A DNA stretch of 64,000 nt from Flavobacterium sp. M31R6 (GTDB lineage Bacteria > Bacteroidota > Bacteroidia > Flavobacteriales > Flavobacteriaceae): assembly GCF_013284035.1 (NCBI RefSeq), contig NZ_CP054141.1, positions 3,286,001-3,350,000 on the forward strand, given 5' to 3'. The notes below the pieces were generated by a model. It saw nothing but the letters and a program-made list of their open reading frames with translations, ran no database searches and was not told the DNA's origin. Below, piece after piece: positions 23,615-32,712 of this stretch; within the stretch, counting starts at the first letter, position 1; each line of letters begins with the position of its first letter. Position numbers and translations under genes: made by a program.

Positions 23615-24158
23615 TAAAGGAGATAAAGTTTCGGTATTGGATGAAGCGGTTGATGGTGTTGTCTTGTCGGTCAAAGACAAGGTCATCACTATTGAAACAG
23701 CAGATGGTTTTGTGATGAATTTTGCTACCAATGAGCTCATCAAAATAGGAGAATCTGCCAACTTGATGGAGGAAATAAAAGGTATCAATATCAATGAAAT
23801 AAAAAAAGAAAAGGAAATCCCAAAACCCCGAAGCTTTGTAAAAGAGAAGAAAGATAAGCATGAATTGCCTGTCCCTGAATTTGATTTACATATCGAGAAA
23901 CTGGTACCCAACAAACGTGGAATGTCAAATTACGATATTTTGACTTTGCAGTCGGAAACAGCTAAACGTCATATTGAGTTTGCGATTCGCAATCGGATTC
24001 CAAAGATTGTTTTCATTCACGGTGTGGGTGAAGGTATTTTGAAAGCCGAATTGGATTTTCTATTTGGCCGTTATGACAATATTGTTTTTCAGGATGCCAA
24101 TTACCAAAAATATGGTGCCGGTGCAACCGAAGTTTATTTTAAACAGAACAATAAATAA
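23604..24158 (+). CDS. Smr-domain protein (MutS2 C-terminal-like)
   Basis: 184 residues. N-terminal beta domain (MFSKGDKVSVLDEAVDGVVL) resembles the DUF2027/SH3-like region found ahead of Smr domains in Bacteroidota. The C-terminal Smr domain has FDLHIEKLVP, the loop VFIHGVGEGILKAEL and a final GATEVYF. Smr domains are nicking or RNA endonucleases linked to recombination and ribosome rescue. Start ATG 23604 (ATG 23607 equally possible). A strong terminator follows. Family call secure. Confidence 0.9.
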   Translation: MMFSKGDKVSVLDEAVDGVVLSVKDKVITIETADGFVMNFATNELIKIGESANLMEEIKGININEIKKEKEIPKPRSFVKEKKDKHELPVPEFDLHIEKLVPNKRGMSNYDILTLQSETAKRHIEFAIRNRIPKIVFIHGVGEGILKAELDFLFGRYDNIVFQDANYQKYGAGATEVYFKQNNK

Positions 24159-24171
24159 GTATCCTTAACTC

Positions 24172-24220
24172 CATAAAAAAACGTCAATGCTTAATTAAAA
24201 GTATTGACGTTTTTTTTATG
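24172..24220. terminator. Bidirectional terminator
   Basis: Stem of about 20 bp with core AACGTCAATGCTT / AAGTATTGACGTT (one G-T pair) and A/T tails on both sides, between the convergent Smr and lipoprotein genes. Confidence 0.88.
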
Positions 24221-24236
24221 TGTTTCAAGATTTTTA

Positions 24237-25184
24237 TCATGGTATTTTAGTTTGTAACTCGCCATATTTATAACTGGTTCCCAATTGAAAATTATTTGTG
24301 TCTTTTTCAAGCGTTACATTCTTAAGAATAATGGTATGTTTGAAAGTATTTGGGCCATTTGTAGTAGTTGTAACCTCAATAACGCCCCCTGCTTTTCCTA
24401 ACCATGTTTGATTAACAGTAGGCAGTAATGGATCTGTCACTTGACAAAAATAAGATGGTGGCACAACACCGTTAAACAGACGGTAAACTAATTTGTTTGT
24501 GACAAGTCCTACCACTCCGGTTCTTGGGGAACCAACAGGAGTAACCTCATTAACAATCAGTGCAGGATCGATATTCAGTGTAAAAGATTCACTCTCACTA
24601 AATTTATACACTTGACCACTCGTACAGATACTCAAAGGATCTTGGAAACCAAATGGCAATGGATCTACCGTTTTCAAGTAATCACCAAAAGGAAAGGTTT
24701 CATAAAACTGCGTTGTGCCATCAGGTTTTGCGAAAGTGATATTTTGTAAAATAATATTATTATTGTATCCTGTTATTCGGGTACTGTTATCTGTTTCGTT
24801 CAATTTCTTTACAGCAGTAGTTGTAATTTGAATGATACCCGAAGATGCTTCCCATTGATTTTTTATATTGGGAGTCGCCGGAGGAATTAAAGCACATATA
24901 TTTGCGGCAGCTACTTTACCGTCATAAAAATTATACACCACTCGATTTGTCGTATTAATGTCTAATTTTATTGGGTCATTCACAGGTGTAGGGTTCTCTG
25001 TAAAAGTTACTTCTGGAATATTCAGAATTAAAGATTCACTTTCTTTGAGTTTAAAAATAAGATTATTATCAGAACAACTGCTTGTAGTTACATCCGAAAA
25101 ATCAATTGTATCCACTATTAAATCACCATCATCACAGCCCGAAAAAGCAAATACACAAATCAAAATTCCTAAAAATCGTTTCAT
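24237..25184 (-). CDS. Lipoprotein with two tandem homologous domains
   Basis: 315 residues with a lipobox (VFAFSGC, Cys17). The mature part is an internal duplication. Domain 1 (about 36-175) has SCSDNNLIFKLKESESLILN, NRVVYNFYDG and IIQITTTAV. Domain 2 (about 186-315) has SICTSGQVYKFSESESFTLN, NKLVYRLFNG and VIEVTTTTN. Each copy has a Cys at its start and another in the middle (NICAL / YFCQV), suggesting a disulfide per domain. I do not recognise a family. It is a single gene, probably anchored in the outer membrane. Confidence 0.75.
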   Translation of the reverse strand: MKRFLGILICVFAFSGCDDGDLIVDTIDFSDVTTSSCSDNNLIFKLKESESLILNIPEVTFTENPTPVNDPIKLDINTTNRVVYNFYDGKVAAANICALIPPATPNIKNQWEASSGIIQITTTAVKKLNETDNSTRITGYNNNIILQNITFAKPDGTTQFYETFPFGDYLKTVDPLPFGFQDPLSICTSGQVYKFSESESFTLNIDPALIVNEVTPVGSPRTGVVGLVTNKLVYRLFNGVVPPSYFCQVTDPLLPTVNQTWLGKAGGVIEVTTTTNGPNTFKHTIILKNVTLEKDTNNFQLGTSYKYGELQTKIP

Positions 25185-25409
25185 TATTTTATATTTTGAA
25201 CAAAAATAGAATTTTTAATTTGTTTCTTAAACTTTAGTAACCAAAAACCTGATATTTAACTGAAAAATTACTGAGAAACTAAGCCTCTAAGACACTAAGC
25301 TTTAAAATAAAGTAATTATCCCTTATTTTGGTTATTAGATTATTAAAAAACAGAGAACAAATCTCTTTCCATCTTAGTTTCACAGATTGTCAGCAACTTA
25401 TTAAAGACA

Positions 25410-25438
25410 TTGATTCACTACAGAAATCCTTATCTTTG
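25410..25438 (+). promoter_or_regulatory. Canonical flavobacterial promoter of the EamA/iscS-like operon
   Basis: TTG (25410-25412), 18-nt spacer, TATCTTTG (25431-25438), 20 nt before the ATG at 25458. Confidence 0.8.
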
Positions 25439-25457
25439 TGGCGAATTTTACTTTTCG

Positions 25458-26381
25458 ATGAAAAAATACAAATACTATTTCGCCGCTTTTTTAGCATTTT
25501 TCATATGGGGCTTTTTCAGTCTGGCACTAAAACCCATATCGAGTTATCCTTCTTTGGATATTTTATTCTACCGTGTGTTTTTCAGCGTACTGACGATGAC
25601 GGTAATAAATCTTGTTTTTAGAAAAAAGAATATTCGTAAAAACTGGAATGATTTCTCAGTAATGCCTTTAAAAAAGAAAAGAAGTATAGTTATTTTGACT
25701 CTTTTGGGAGGTATGATTCTAGCATCCAATTGGTTTATTTTCATTTATGTTGTCAATCATGTGAGTGTGAAAGCGGGTTCACTTGCTTACTTAATCTGTC
25801 CAATTTTGACAACAGTTTTTGCTTTCTTTTTACTTCACGAAAAACTGAGTAAATGGCAATGGTCAGCGGTTTTTATAAGTGTTATAAGCTGTGTTTTATT
25901 GTCTCTAAATCACTTTCAGGACATTTTTTATAGTTTGGTCGTGGCAGCAACTTATGCATTGTATTTGGTCAGCCAGCGCAAGAATAGTGAACTTGATAAG
26001 TTTCTTCTTTTGAATATACAGTTACTTTTTATTGCATTGCTAATTTTGCCCTTTTATCCAAAATACAGTGGTGCAATCCCAACAGAACCTTTATTTTATA
26101 TGTGCCTATTCTGCATTGTTGTATTTTTTACAATTGTTCCGCTTTTTTTAAATTTGTATGCTTTAAAAGGTATCAACTCATCGACTGTGGGCATCCTGAT
26201 GTACATCAATCCAATAATCAATTTTACCTTAGCTATTTTTTACTTTAAAGAACAAGTTACTTTGCTTCAAATGTTTTCTTATTCTCTAATTTTGATTTCA
26301 ATCATTGTTTTCAATAAGAACGTAATTTTTGGCAAAAAACACAAATTCAAAGTAACTGCTGAGGGTTCAAAATCTATATAA
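25458..26381 (+). CDS. EamA/RhaT-family transporter (RarD-like)
   Basis: 307 residues with ten predicted helices in two EamA halves; the start MKKYKYYFAAFLAFFIWGFF and the segment LDILFYRVFFSV resemble RarD. Typical features: ILASNWFIFIYVVNHVSVKA, LAYLICPILTTVFAFFLLHE and the second-half TVGILMYINPIINFTLAIF. EamA proteins export metabolites such as amino acids. The longer frame from 25410 lies over the promoter. The cysteine desulfurase gene begins 3 bp after its stop, so the two are cotranscribed. Substrate unknown. Confidence 0.88.
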   Translation: MKKYKYYFAAFLAFFIWGFFSLALKPISSYPSLDILFYRVFFSVLTMTVINLVFRKKNIRKNWNDFSVMPLKKKRSIVILTLLGGMILASNWFIFIYVVNHVSVKAGSLAYLICPILTTVFAFFLLHEKLSKWQWSAVFISVISCVLLSLNHFQDIFYSLVVAATYALYLVSQRKNSELDKFLLLNIQLLFIALLILPFYPKYSGAIPTEPLFYMCLFCIVVFFTIVPLFLNLYALKGINSSTVGILMYINPIINFTLAIFYFKEQVTLLQMFSYSLILISIIVFNKNVIFGKKHKFKVTAEGSKSI

Positions 26382-26384
26382 AAA

Positions 26385-27506
26385 ATGAAAAAAGTATATC
26401 TTGATAACGCTTCCACTACTGCACTTCATCCCGAGGTAATTTTGGAAATGACCAAAATATTAACCGAAGATTATGGTAATCCATCCTCAACACATAGTTT
26501 GGGACGCAATGCTAAAAGCATTCTTGAACTTTCCAGAAAATCAATCGCAAAGCAAATAAACGCTTCTGCAGCCGAAATTATTTTTACTTCCTGCGGCACA
26601 GAAGCTAATAACTGGATTATGCGTTCTGCCATTAAAGATTTAAAGGCAACTCGCATTATTACAAGCAAGATAGAGCATCATGCGGTATTACATACTGCCA
26701 TTGCGTTACAAAATGAATATGACATTCAAGTAGATTACGTAAAAATTAAACCCAATGGCGAAGTTGATTTAACCCATTTGGTCGAATTATTATCAGAAGA
26801 GAAAAAGACTTTGGTTTCCTTAATGCACGTCAATAATGAAACAGGAACTATTTTGGATCTTGACAGAGTGAGCCAAATTTGTCAAGAGCACCATGCTTTA
26901 CTTCATTCGGATACGGTACAATCTATTGGGAAAACCAAAATTGATTTGCAACATACTCCTATCGATTTTATTGTAGCCAGTGCCCATAAATTTCACGGCC
27001 CAAAAGGCGTTGGTTTTGCTTTTGTTCGAAAAAATACAGGACTACAGCCTTTATTTTTTGGCGGTGAACAAGAAAAAGGACAGCGTCCAGGAACCGAAGC
27101 CATACATCAAATTGCAGGAATGGCAAAAGCCTTGGAACTTTCTTATCAAAACCTTGAAAGCGAAAGTCAATATATTTCATCATTGAAAGACTATGCCATC
27201 GAAAGACTAAAAACAGATTTCCCGGGATTTAAAATCAATGGAGAAAAAGCACTCTACAATCTACTCAATGTCGTTTTACCTTTTGACGAAAGTAAAATTG
27301 CTATGCTTTTATTTCATTTAGACATGAAAGGCATTGCAGTTTCTAGAGGTAGTGCTTGTCAATCGGGCAGTATTAGACCTTCGCATGTACTGGCTGAGAT
27401 GTTATCTGATGAGGACTTAAAAAAACCGAGTATCCGAATTTCTTTCAGTCATTTTAACACCAAAGAAGATATTGATTTATTAATTGAGGGATTGAAAAAC
27501 ATTTAA
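26385..27506 (+). CDS. Cysteine desulfurase (NifS/IscS type)
   Basis: PLP enzyme that moves sulfur from cysteine to a protein persulfide for Fe-S clusters or thio-modification. 373 residues: VYLDNASTTALHPEV start, PLP Lys202 in SAHKFHGPKGVGF, the GEQEKGQRPGTE motif, and the catalytic Cys325 in SRGSACQSGS. The length and the short active-site loop resemble group I NifS/IscS. No scaffold or iscA gene is adjacent; the partner is an EamA transporter. It ends one base before the stop of mlaD, which is convergent. Confidence 0.94.
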   Translation: MKKVYLDNASTTALHPEVILEMTKILTEDYGNPSSTHSLGRNAKSILELSRKSIAKQINASAAEIIFTSCGTEANNWIMRSAIKDLKATRIITSKIEHHAVLHTAIALQNEYDIQVDYVKIKPNGEVDLTHLVELLSEEKKTLVSLMHVNNETGTILDLDRVSQICQEHHALLHSDTVQSIGKTKIDLQHTPIDFIVASAHKFHGPKGVGFAFVRKNTGLQPLFFGGEQEKGQRPGTEAIHQIAGMAKALELSYQNLESESQYISSLKDYAIERLKTDFPGFKINGEKALYNLLNVVLPFDESKIAMLLFHLDMKGIAVSRGSACQSGSIRPSHVLAEMLSDEDLKKPSIRISFSHFNTKEDIDLLIEGLKNI

Positions 27507-27507
27507 A

Positions 27508-28479
27508 TCAATTGGCTTTCTTTTTGGCCTTTTCCTGTTTTTTGAAATAGCCCCGCAATAAAAAACTATGTTTCATCGCTTCGAGATCTTCGTTCAAGAG
27601 GATAGTCGCTTTATTTAAGTTTGTCATCGTCGAATCTATTTTTTTAACCAAATTGGGATCATTAGATAAATAATTTATCGCACCATTTCCGTTTTTAGCA
27701 TTCGTAATTGTTGCGTTTAAGTTGGTTACCACTTTGTTTATCTCTTGACTTGATTGATCCAAGTTGACAACGATTGTTCTTATTTTTTGTGCTGTAGCTG
27801 GATCATTCAACACTCCTATTACACTGTTTTTATCTCCCAAAGCCATAACCGTTTTATTAAGGTTATCTACGATTTCGGTTGTGCCTTTACTCGTCATTTT
27901 CAGATAATTCATGGTTTGTTTCAAATCGGATGCCATAATCGTGTCGTTGAGCAAAGTTCCCAAAGAGCCTTTGCCCTGAGTGATTTCTTTGGTGATTTTA
28001 AGTAAATCGGCTGTGAGTAAAGCGGCATTTTTATTGGTTACACTCAGCGTATTCAACAAATCATCGGTACGAACACGACCCGAGGATTGTATGATGTCGC
28101 CTGCTTCGATATGTGGTTGATTTCCTTTTCCCGGAGCAATATTGATTACCATACTTCCTACCAAACCATCCGAACCGATACTGGCCAGAGCATTTTTTTT
28201 GATGTGTGGGAACATTGATTTATCGATAATCATATCCACATTGATAGTAGTATCATTTATCATTTCTATCCCCCTAACCGTTCCAATATTGATACCGGAA
28301 TACCGAACATTATTTCCTAATTGCAATCCATTTACATTGCTAAAAACAGCCGTAAGATGATCGGTACTACCAAACATTTTTTGTTTGTTACCAATAAAAT
28401 ACACGACAAGAACAAAGAGGGTTAGTCCCGATATGACAAAAATGCCTAATTTAATTTTCTCTGAAGCAGTTTTTTCCAT
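27508..28479 (-). CDS. mlaD: MlaD-family substrate-binding (MCE) protein
   Basis: 323 residues anchored by one N-terminal helix (KLGIFVISGLTLFVLVVYFI). The MCE domain spans about 40-120 (YSGINIGTVRGIEMINDTTI, ALASIGSDGLVGS), followed by a long helical C-terminal part rich in Asn/Thr (LNKTVMALGDKNSVIG, MTNLNKATILLNEDLEAMK). MlaD hexamers bind phospholipid between MlaE permease and the outer membrane. The start ATG 28479 is 8 bp after mlaF; extension to 28554 overlaps mlaF. Third gene of mlaE-mlaF-mlaD. Confidence 0.92.
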   Translation of the reverse strand: MEKTASEKIKLGIFVISGLTLFVLVVYFIGNKQKMFGSTDHLTAVFSNVNGLQLGNNVRYSGINIGTVRGIEMINDTTINVDMIIDKSMFPHIKKNALASIGSDGLVGSMVINIAPGKGNQPHIEAGDIIQSSGRVRTDDLLNTLSVTNKNAALLTADLLKITKEITQGKGSLGTLLNDTIMASDLKQTMNYLKMTSKGTTEIVDNLNKTVMALGDKNSVIGVLNDPATAQKIRTIVVNLDQSSQEINKVVTNLNATITNAKNGNGAINYLSNDPNLVKKIDSTMTNLNKATILLNEDLEAMKHSFLLRGYFKKQEKAKKKAN

Positions 28480-28486
28480 TTTATAC

Positions 28487-29239
28487 TTATTTAAAGAAAG
28501 CTTGCACTTTGGGATCTTTGGAAGTTGACAAACTCTCAAAGGTTCCTTCAGCATAATTTATTCCGTCAATTAATAAAATCATTCTGTTAGAAATCATTCT
28601 GGCACAATCAACATCGTGCGTTATAATTATAGATGATGTATTGTATTTTTTTTGAACAGACATCATCAGCATTAAAATTTCTTTTGATGTAATAGGATCC
28701 AATCCTGTTGTAGGCTCATCATAGAGAATAATTTTTGGTTTCAAAATTAAAGTTCTTGCCAAAGCAATTCTACGCTTCATTCCGCCTGAAAGCTCATTTG
28801 GTAACAAATCTATAGTATTAGCCAAACCAACACTTTCCAATGCTTCCATAACCAATGGCGTGGTATCATGAATAATTCCGAATTTTTTGGTGTGCCGTCT
28901 CAAAGGAAATTCTAAATTTTCACGGACCGACATAGAGTCATACAAAGCGCTACCCTGAAAAAGAAAACCAACCTCGGTTCGAAGTTCATCCAAGGCTTCT
29001 CGAGAAAGCTTTTTGATGTCTTTTTCCATCACTTCAATACTGCCTTGGTCCGGTTCTTCCAATCCAATAAGACATTTGATCATTACCGACTTACCTGATC
29101 CCGACTTCCCCATTACAACCAAATTTTCGCCTGGAAACAATTCTAAATTAAATCCATCCAAAACATGGTTATCACCAAAGCTCTTTTTTAAATCTTTGAT
29201 AACCACAATTGCTTTTTTATTTTTTTCATTCGAATCCAT
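28487..29239 (-). CDS. mlaF: Mla ABC transporter ATPase
   Basis: 250 residues. Walker A GKSGSGKSVMIKCL, Q-loop GFLFQGSALYDSMSVRENLE (the SALFD/SALYD signature of MlaF), ABC signature LSGGMKRRIALAR, Walker B ILYDEPTTGLDP and the H-loop IIITHDVDCAR. Energises phospholipid movement for outer-membrane lipid asymmetry. The start MDSNEKN at 29239 lies 4 bp after mlaE ends; a longer frame would overlap mlaE. Secure. Confidence 0.95.
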   Translation of the reverse strand: MDSNEKNKKAIVVIKDLKKSFGDNHVLDGFNLELFPGENLVVMGKSGSGKSVMIKCLIGLEEPDQGSIEVMEKDIKKLSREALDELRTEVGFLFQGSALYDSMSVRENLEFPLRRHTKKFGIIHDTTPLVMEALESVGLANTIDLLPNELSGGMKRRIALARTLILKPKIILYDEPTTGLDPITSKEILMLMMSVQKKYNTSSIIITHDVDCARMISNRMILLIDGINYAEGTFESLSTSKDPKVQAFFK

Positions 29240-29243
29240 AGCA

Positions 29244-30026
29244 CTAAACATCGTAAAAAACATTAGAAACAAAAACCGCTATAAAATCAATGATAAAAAG
29301 TAACATTGAGGAAAAAACCACCGCCGAATTAGCCGCCAACCCAACTCCTGCTGTTCCTTTTTTGCAATAATATCCTTTAAAACAACCAACCAATCCAATG
29401 GCAAAGCCGAAGAAAAAAGATTTAATCGTTGAGGGAATGACATCAAAAAACTCGAGATGATTAAAAACCTGAGTAAAATATAACAATAGTGAAACATCTC
29501 CTTTTAAATTTTCGATCAAAAAAGAACCAAAGAGTGCCACTCCATCTCCAATAAAAACCAAAATAGGTAACATCAAAGTAGTCGCCAATATTCGGGTTAC
29601 CACTAAATATTTGAAGGGATTTGTTCCAGAAACTTCCATTGCGTCTATTTGCTCAGTTACACGCATAGAACCTAATTCGGCTCCAATTCCTGAACCAATG
29701 CGCCCTGCACAAATTAGAGCGGTAATAATAGGGCCAATCTCTCTAATGATAGAAACACTCACCATGGCAGGAATCCATGAAACGGCACCAAATTGTTGTA
29801 AGGTAGGTCTGGATTGTAAGGTAAACACCAATCCTATGATAAATCCCGTAACCCCAACCAGAAGCAGAGAACGGTTCCCCATATTATAGCATTGCCTAAG
29901 AAACTCTTTGAACTCTAACGGACGTTTAAATACTTCCTTGAAAAAACGACCCGCAAAATCAGACAGCTCGCCAATTTCTATAAGAAAATCTTTGAATACT
30001 TCAATAATTCTAAAAACACTATTCAT
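29244..30026 (-). CDS. mlaE: Mla ABC transporter permease
   Basis: 260 residues, MlaE/YrbE family: [20 protein letters not shown], then [20 protein letters not shown], the family core [35 protein letters not shown] (given here in two parts), and late helices [20 protein letters not shown] and [16 protein letters not shown]. First gene of the mlaEFD operon, which maintains outer-membrane lipid asymmetry. Secure. Confidence 0.95.
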   Translation of the reverse strand: [260 protein letters not shown]

Positions 30027-30128
30027 TCGGTTTATGAATTAATTTTTAATACGAATCTTACTCAAATATACAAATATTCAATTGATTTTCTCTGCATTAA
30101 AATCCACAAAATGAATCGTGTGAAGAAT

Positions 30129-30422
30129 CTAATTCTCATATAGACGTAATCTGTTTTGGGCAATCATCAAATCTTTTTGTAAATGTTCAATTTTTTGCAA
30201 AAGATTAAAAACGACATCAATTCCTTCCGGATTCACTTCCAATTCGTGATGCAATCGAATCATTCGTTCCAAATTATGCATCTGATTTTCGTTGACATAC
30301 GGAGATTGCTCCATAACTTCAATTTCAATTAAGCCTAAATCTTGCAAATGGTTAAAAAATGAAAGCTCTATTTGATAATGAGAACTAATTGTTTGCAAAA
30401 GTATCCAGTTATCTGTTTTCAT
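30129..30422 (-). CDS. cbpM: Chaperone modulator CbpM
   Basis: 97-residue MerR-like helical protein: SFFNHLQDLGLIEIEV, NENQMHNLERMIRLHHELEV, NPEGIDVVFNLLQKIEHLQK. CbpM binds and inhibits the J-protein CbpA. It lies directly downstream of cbpA on the same strand (113-bp spacer), the usual order. Secure by family and context. Confidence 0.9.
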   Translation of the reverse strand: MKTDNWILLQTISSHYQIELSFFNHLQDLGLIEIEVMEQSPYVNENQMHNLERMIRLHHELEVNPEGIDVVFNLLQKIEHLQKDLMIAQNRLRLYEN

Positions 30423-30535
30423 GTGTGTGAAATTTATTTATCAACGTCATATATGTTATGTTTCGCCAATTCGCTATGCTCGGGTCGCCTTTTTATTAAT
30501 TTGTATTGCTTACGCAAACTTTTCTAATGGCGATT

Positions 30536-31438
30536 TCATATCTTTCTAAGCTTAGCTAATTCTGAAAATAATTCTTTTTCTTTTTCGGTAAGGTTTGTGG
30601 GTAATATAATTTGATAGGAAATATATAAATCTCCATATTCTCCTTCTTTTTTATACACTGGAAATCCTTTGCCTTTTAGTTTTACTTTGGTGCCATTTTG
30701 CGTACCTGGCTTAACGGTTAATTTTACTTTGCCATCAAAAGTATTGGCTGTAATTTCCCCTCCTAAAAGTGCTGTATACAGATCCAAGTCAACAGTAGAG
30801 TACAAATTGTGCTTGTCAAGTTTAAAATTGGTGTGATTTTCGATGTTAAAAGTAAGATACAAATCACCTTTTGGGCCTCCATTGGCCCCTTCTCCACCCT
30901 GTCCGCTTATTTTTATGACCTGACCGTTTTCAACACCGGCAGGAATAGTTAGCCGTATATTTTTTCCATTGATTGTAAGGGTACGTTTGTGCGTGGCATA
31001 AACGTCTTTTAAGTCCAAATTCAATTCGGCATTAAAATCCTGACCTTTAAACGCAGCGGTTCTGCGACTTCCTCTTTGTCCTCCGCCGCCAAACATCGAT
31101 TCAAAAAAATCAGAATAGTCACCACCGCCAGAAAACCCGCCAAAACCCCCTTGTTGACCTCCGGCATTTTGATATTGCTGTTGCTGTTGTCTGGCTTTTT
31201 CATATTCCTCACCGTGTTGCCAGTTTTCGCCATACTGATCGTATTTTTTTCGGTTTTCAGGATTACTTAATACCTCGTTGGCTTCATTTAGTTCTTTGAA
31301 TTTTCTCTCGGCTTCTTTGTCGTTGGGATTTAGATCAGGATGGTATTTACGTGCCAATTTTCGATACGCTTTTTTGATATCCGCTTCTGATGCGCTTTTA
31401 TCAATCTCCAATACTTTGTAATAGTCTATAAATGCCAT
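30536..31438 (-). CDS. cbpA: J-domain co-chaperone CbpA (DnaJ class B)
   Basis: 300 residues. J domain 1-70 with the HPD motif ([20 protein letters not shown]), a Gly/Gln/Phe-rich linker (about 80-125, including [20 protein letters not shown]), and two C-terminal substrate-binding beta domains ([39 protein letters not shown]). It lacks the cysteine zinc-finger of class A DnaJ, so it is class B. Stimulates DnaK; paired with cbpM. Secure. Confidence 0.95.
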   Translation of the reverse strand: MAFIDYYKVLEIDKSASEADIKKAYRKLARKYHPDLNPNDKEAERKFKELNEANEVLSNPENRKKYDQYGENWQHGEEYEKARQQQQQYQNAGGQQGGFGGFSGGGDYSDFFESMFGGGGQRGSRRTAAFKGQDFNAELNLDLKDVYATHKRTLTINGKNIRLTIPAGVENGQVIKISGQGGEGANGGPKGDLYLTFNIENHTNFKLDKHNLYSTVDLDLYTALLGGEITANTFDGKVKLTVKPGTQNGTKVKLKGKGFPVYKKEGEYGDLYISYQIILPTNLTEKEKELFSELAKLRKI

Positions 31439-31597
31439 TTTACTATAATTTTAGGATACAATAACCTATTTTAAAATCAAAAGGAATCCACTTCAGCTTT
31501 TATAAAAAAATGAATATTTCACTCTCAAATTTAAGCATTTTCTTTAATTTAAACTATGATAAAATGTTTTATTAGAGCAAATTACACAAAAACAAAA

Positions 31598-31621
31598 AAA
31601 GCCCTAAAGAAGGCTTTTAGA
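31598..31621 (-). terminator. Terminator of the racemase gene
   Basis: AAAAGCC / GGCTTTT hairpin with a short loop, followed on the minus strand by TTTGTTTTTTTG. Confidence 0.7.
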
Positions 31622-31642
31622 ACAATTCAAAATCGAGAAAAA

Positions 31643-32332
31643 TTAACTCAAAGCAAATGCAACAGCTGCATTGGAATGAATCATAGCAGTGTCAAAAACA
31701 GGCACCTGAACTTCTTCTTGCTTTACCAATAATGGAATTTCTGTACAACCCAAAATAATTCCTTGGGCCCCGTTATTTATAAGTTTTTCAATAATAGAAA
31801 GATATCTTGCCTTCGTACTTTCCAGAATTAATCCTTTTCCCAATTCATTAAAAATAGTATCGTGTATAAAATCTCTGTCGTCAGCTTCAGGTATTATTGT
31901 TTCAATATCAAGAGCGGATAATTTGTCTTTAAAAAAATCCAATTCCATCGTAAACTTTGTTCCAAGAAGACCCACTTTTTTAAAATTGCCTTTTTGGATT
32001 TCCTTGGCAGTTTCGGTGGCAATATGAATTAATGGTAAATCGACACTCTCCTGAATTCGATCAGCAATAAGATGCATTGTATTGGCACAAAGAATAATCG
32101 CTTCGGCACCACAGTTTTTTAAATTTTGACATGCTTTTGACAACATATTGAATGTCGAATCCCAGTCGTTGTTTTCATTATTCCTTTTGATATCATCATA
32201 ATTAAAAGAATAAATCATGCACTCGGCAAAATTAACTCCGCCTAACTCTTTATTGATTCCCTCATTTATAAACTTATAATAATCTGCCGTTGACACCCAA
32301 CTTATACCACCTATGAGTCCTAATTTTTTCAT
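31643..32332 (-). CDS. Aspartate/glutamate racemase family protein
   Basis: 229 residues of the Asp/Glu racemase superfamily. Start KKLGLIGGISWVSTADYYKF; the two catalytic cysteines lie in AIILCANTMHLIAD and IILGCTEIPLLV. Likely interconverts L- and D-aspartate or a related amino acid. ATG 32332 gives the normal start; the frame to 32365 adds 11 basic residues. Single gene with its own terminator. Substrate specificity not visible. Confidence 0.9.
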   Translation of the reverse strand: MKKLGLIGGISWVSTADYYKFINEGINKELGGVNFAECMIYSFNYDDIKRNNENNDWDSTFNMLSKACQNLKNCGAEAIILCANTMHLIADRIQESVDLPLIHIATETAKEIQKGNFKKVGLLGTKFTMELDFFKDKLSALDIETIIPEADDRDFIHDTIFNELGKGLILESTKARYLSIIEKLINNGAQGIILGCTEIPLLVKQEEVQVPVFDTAMIHSNAAVAFALS

Positions 32333-32712
32333 CCTTTTATTCTTTGTTTTTATTTCGCCAATCAAATCTATTAAACCATGGATTAAAAATACGGATATAA
32401 ACCAGAAAAATAACTACTTAATGCTATCTGTATAATAAAACTATATTTTTCTTAGCTTAATTTTTAATATTACTTATTTTGGTCAAAATTCAAATAAGAA
32501 ACCAACTAAAAACCATCGGTGTTAAAACGATAAATCAAGGAAAACATCCATTTACTGCAATGAACTGGGATTGTTCCAATTAAAATTTTAAAAAATAATA
32601 TCAAAATACTATAAATAGTAGAAAAGCTTTCTTAAAATTATCAAAACAAATGATTATCCTTTCATAAAAAAATATATTTTTACAATATAAACTTACAATT
32701 AAACTTTAAAAA
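32333..32712. other. 380-bp AT-rich divergent intergenic region
   Basis: Promoters for the racemase (minus) and the M16 protease (plus) must lie here, but I see no strong TAnnTTTG box. A 34-codon frame from TTG 32479 to TAA 32583 has ordinary amino-acid composition (IRNQLKTIGVKTINQGKHPF) and could be a gene remnant. Confidence 0.45.

Noticed and set aside
32479..32583. 34-codon frame from a TTG before the M16 protease
   Set aside because: No homology recognised, no promoter and no ATG start; kept only as a note on the spacer.
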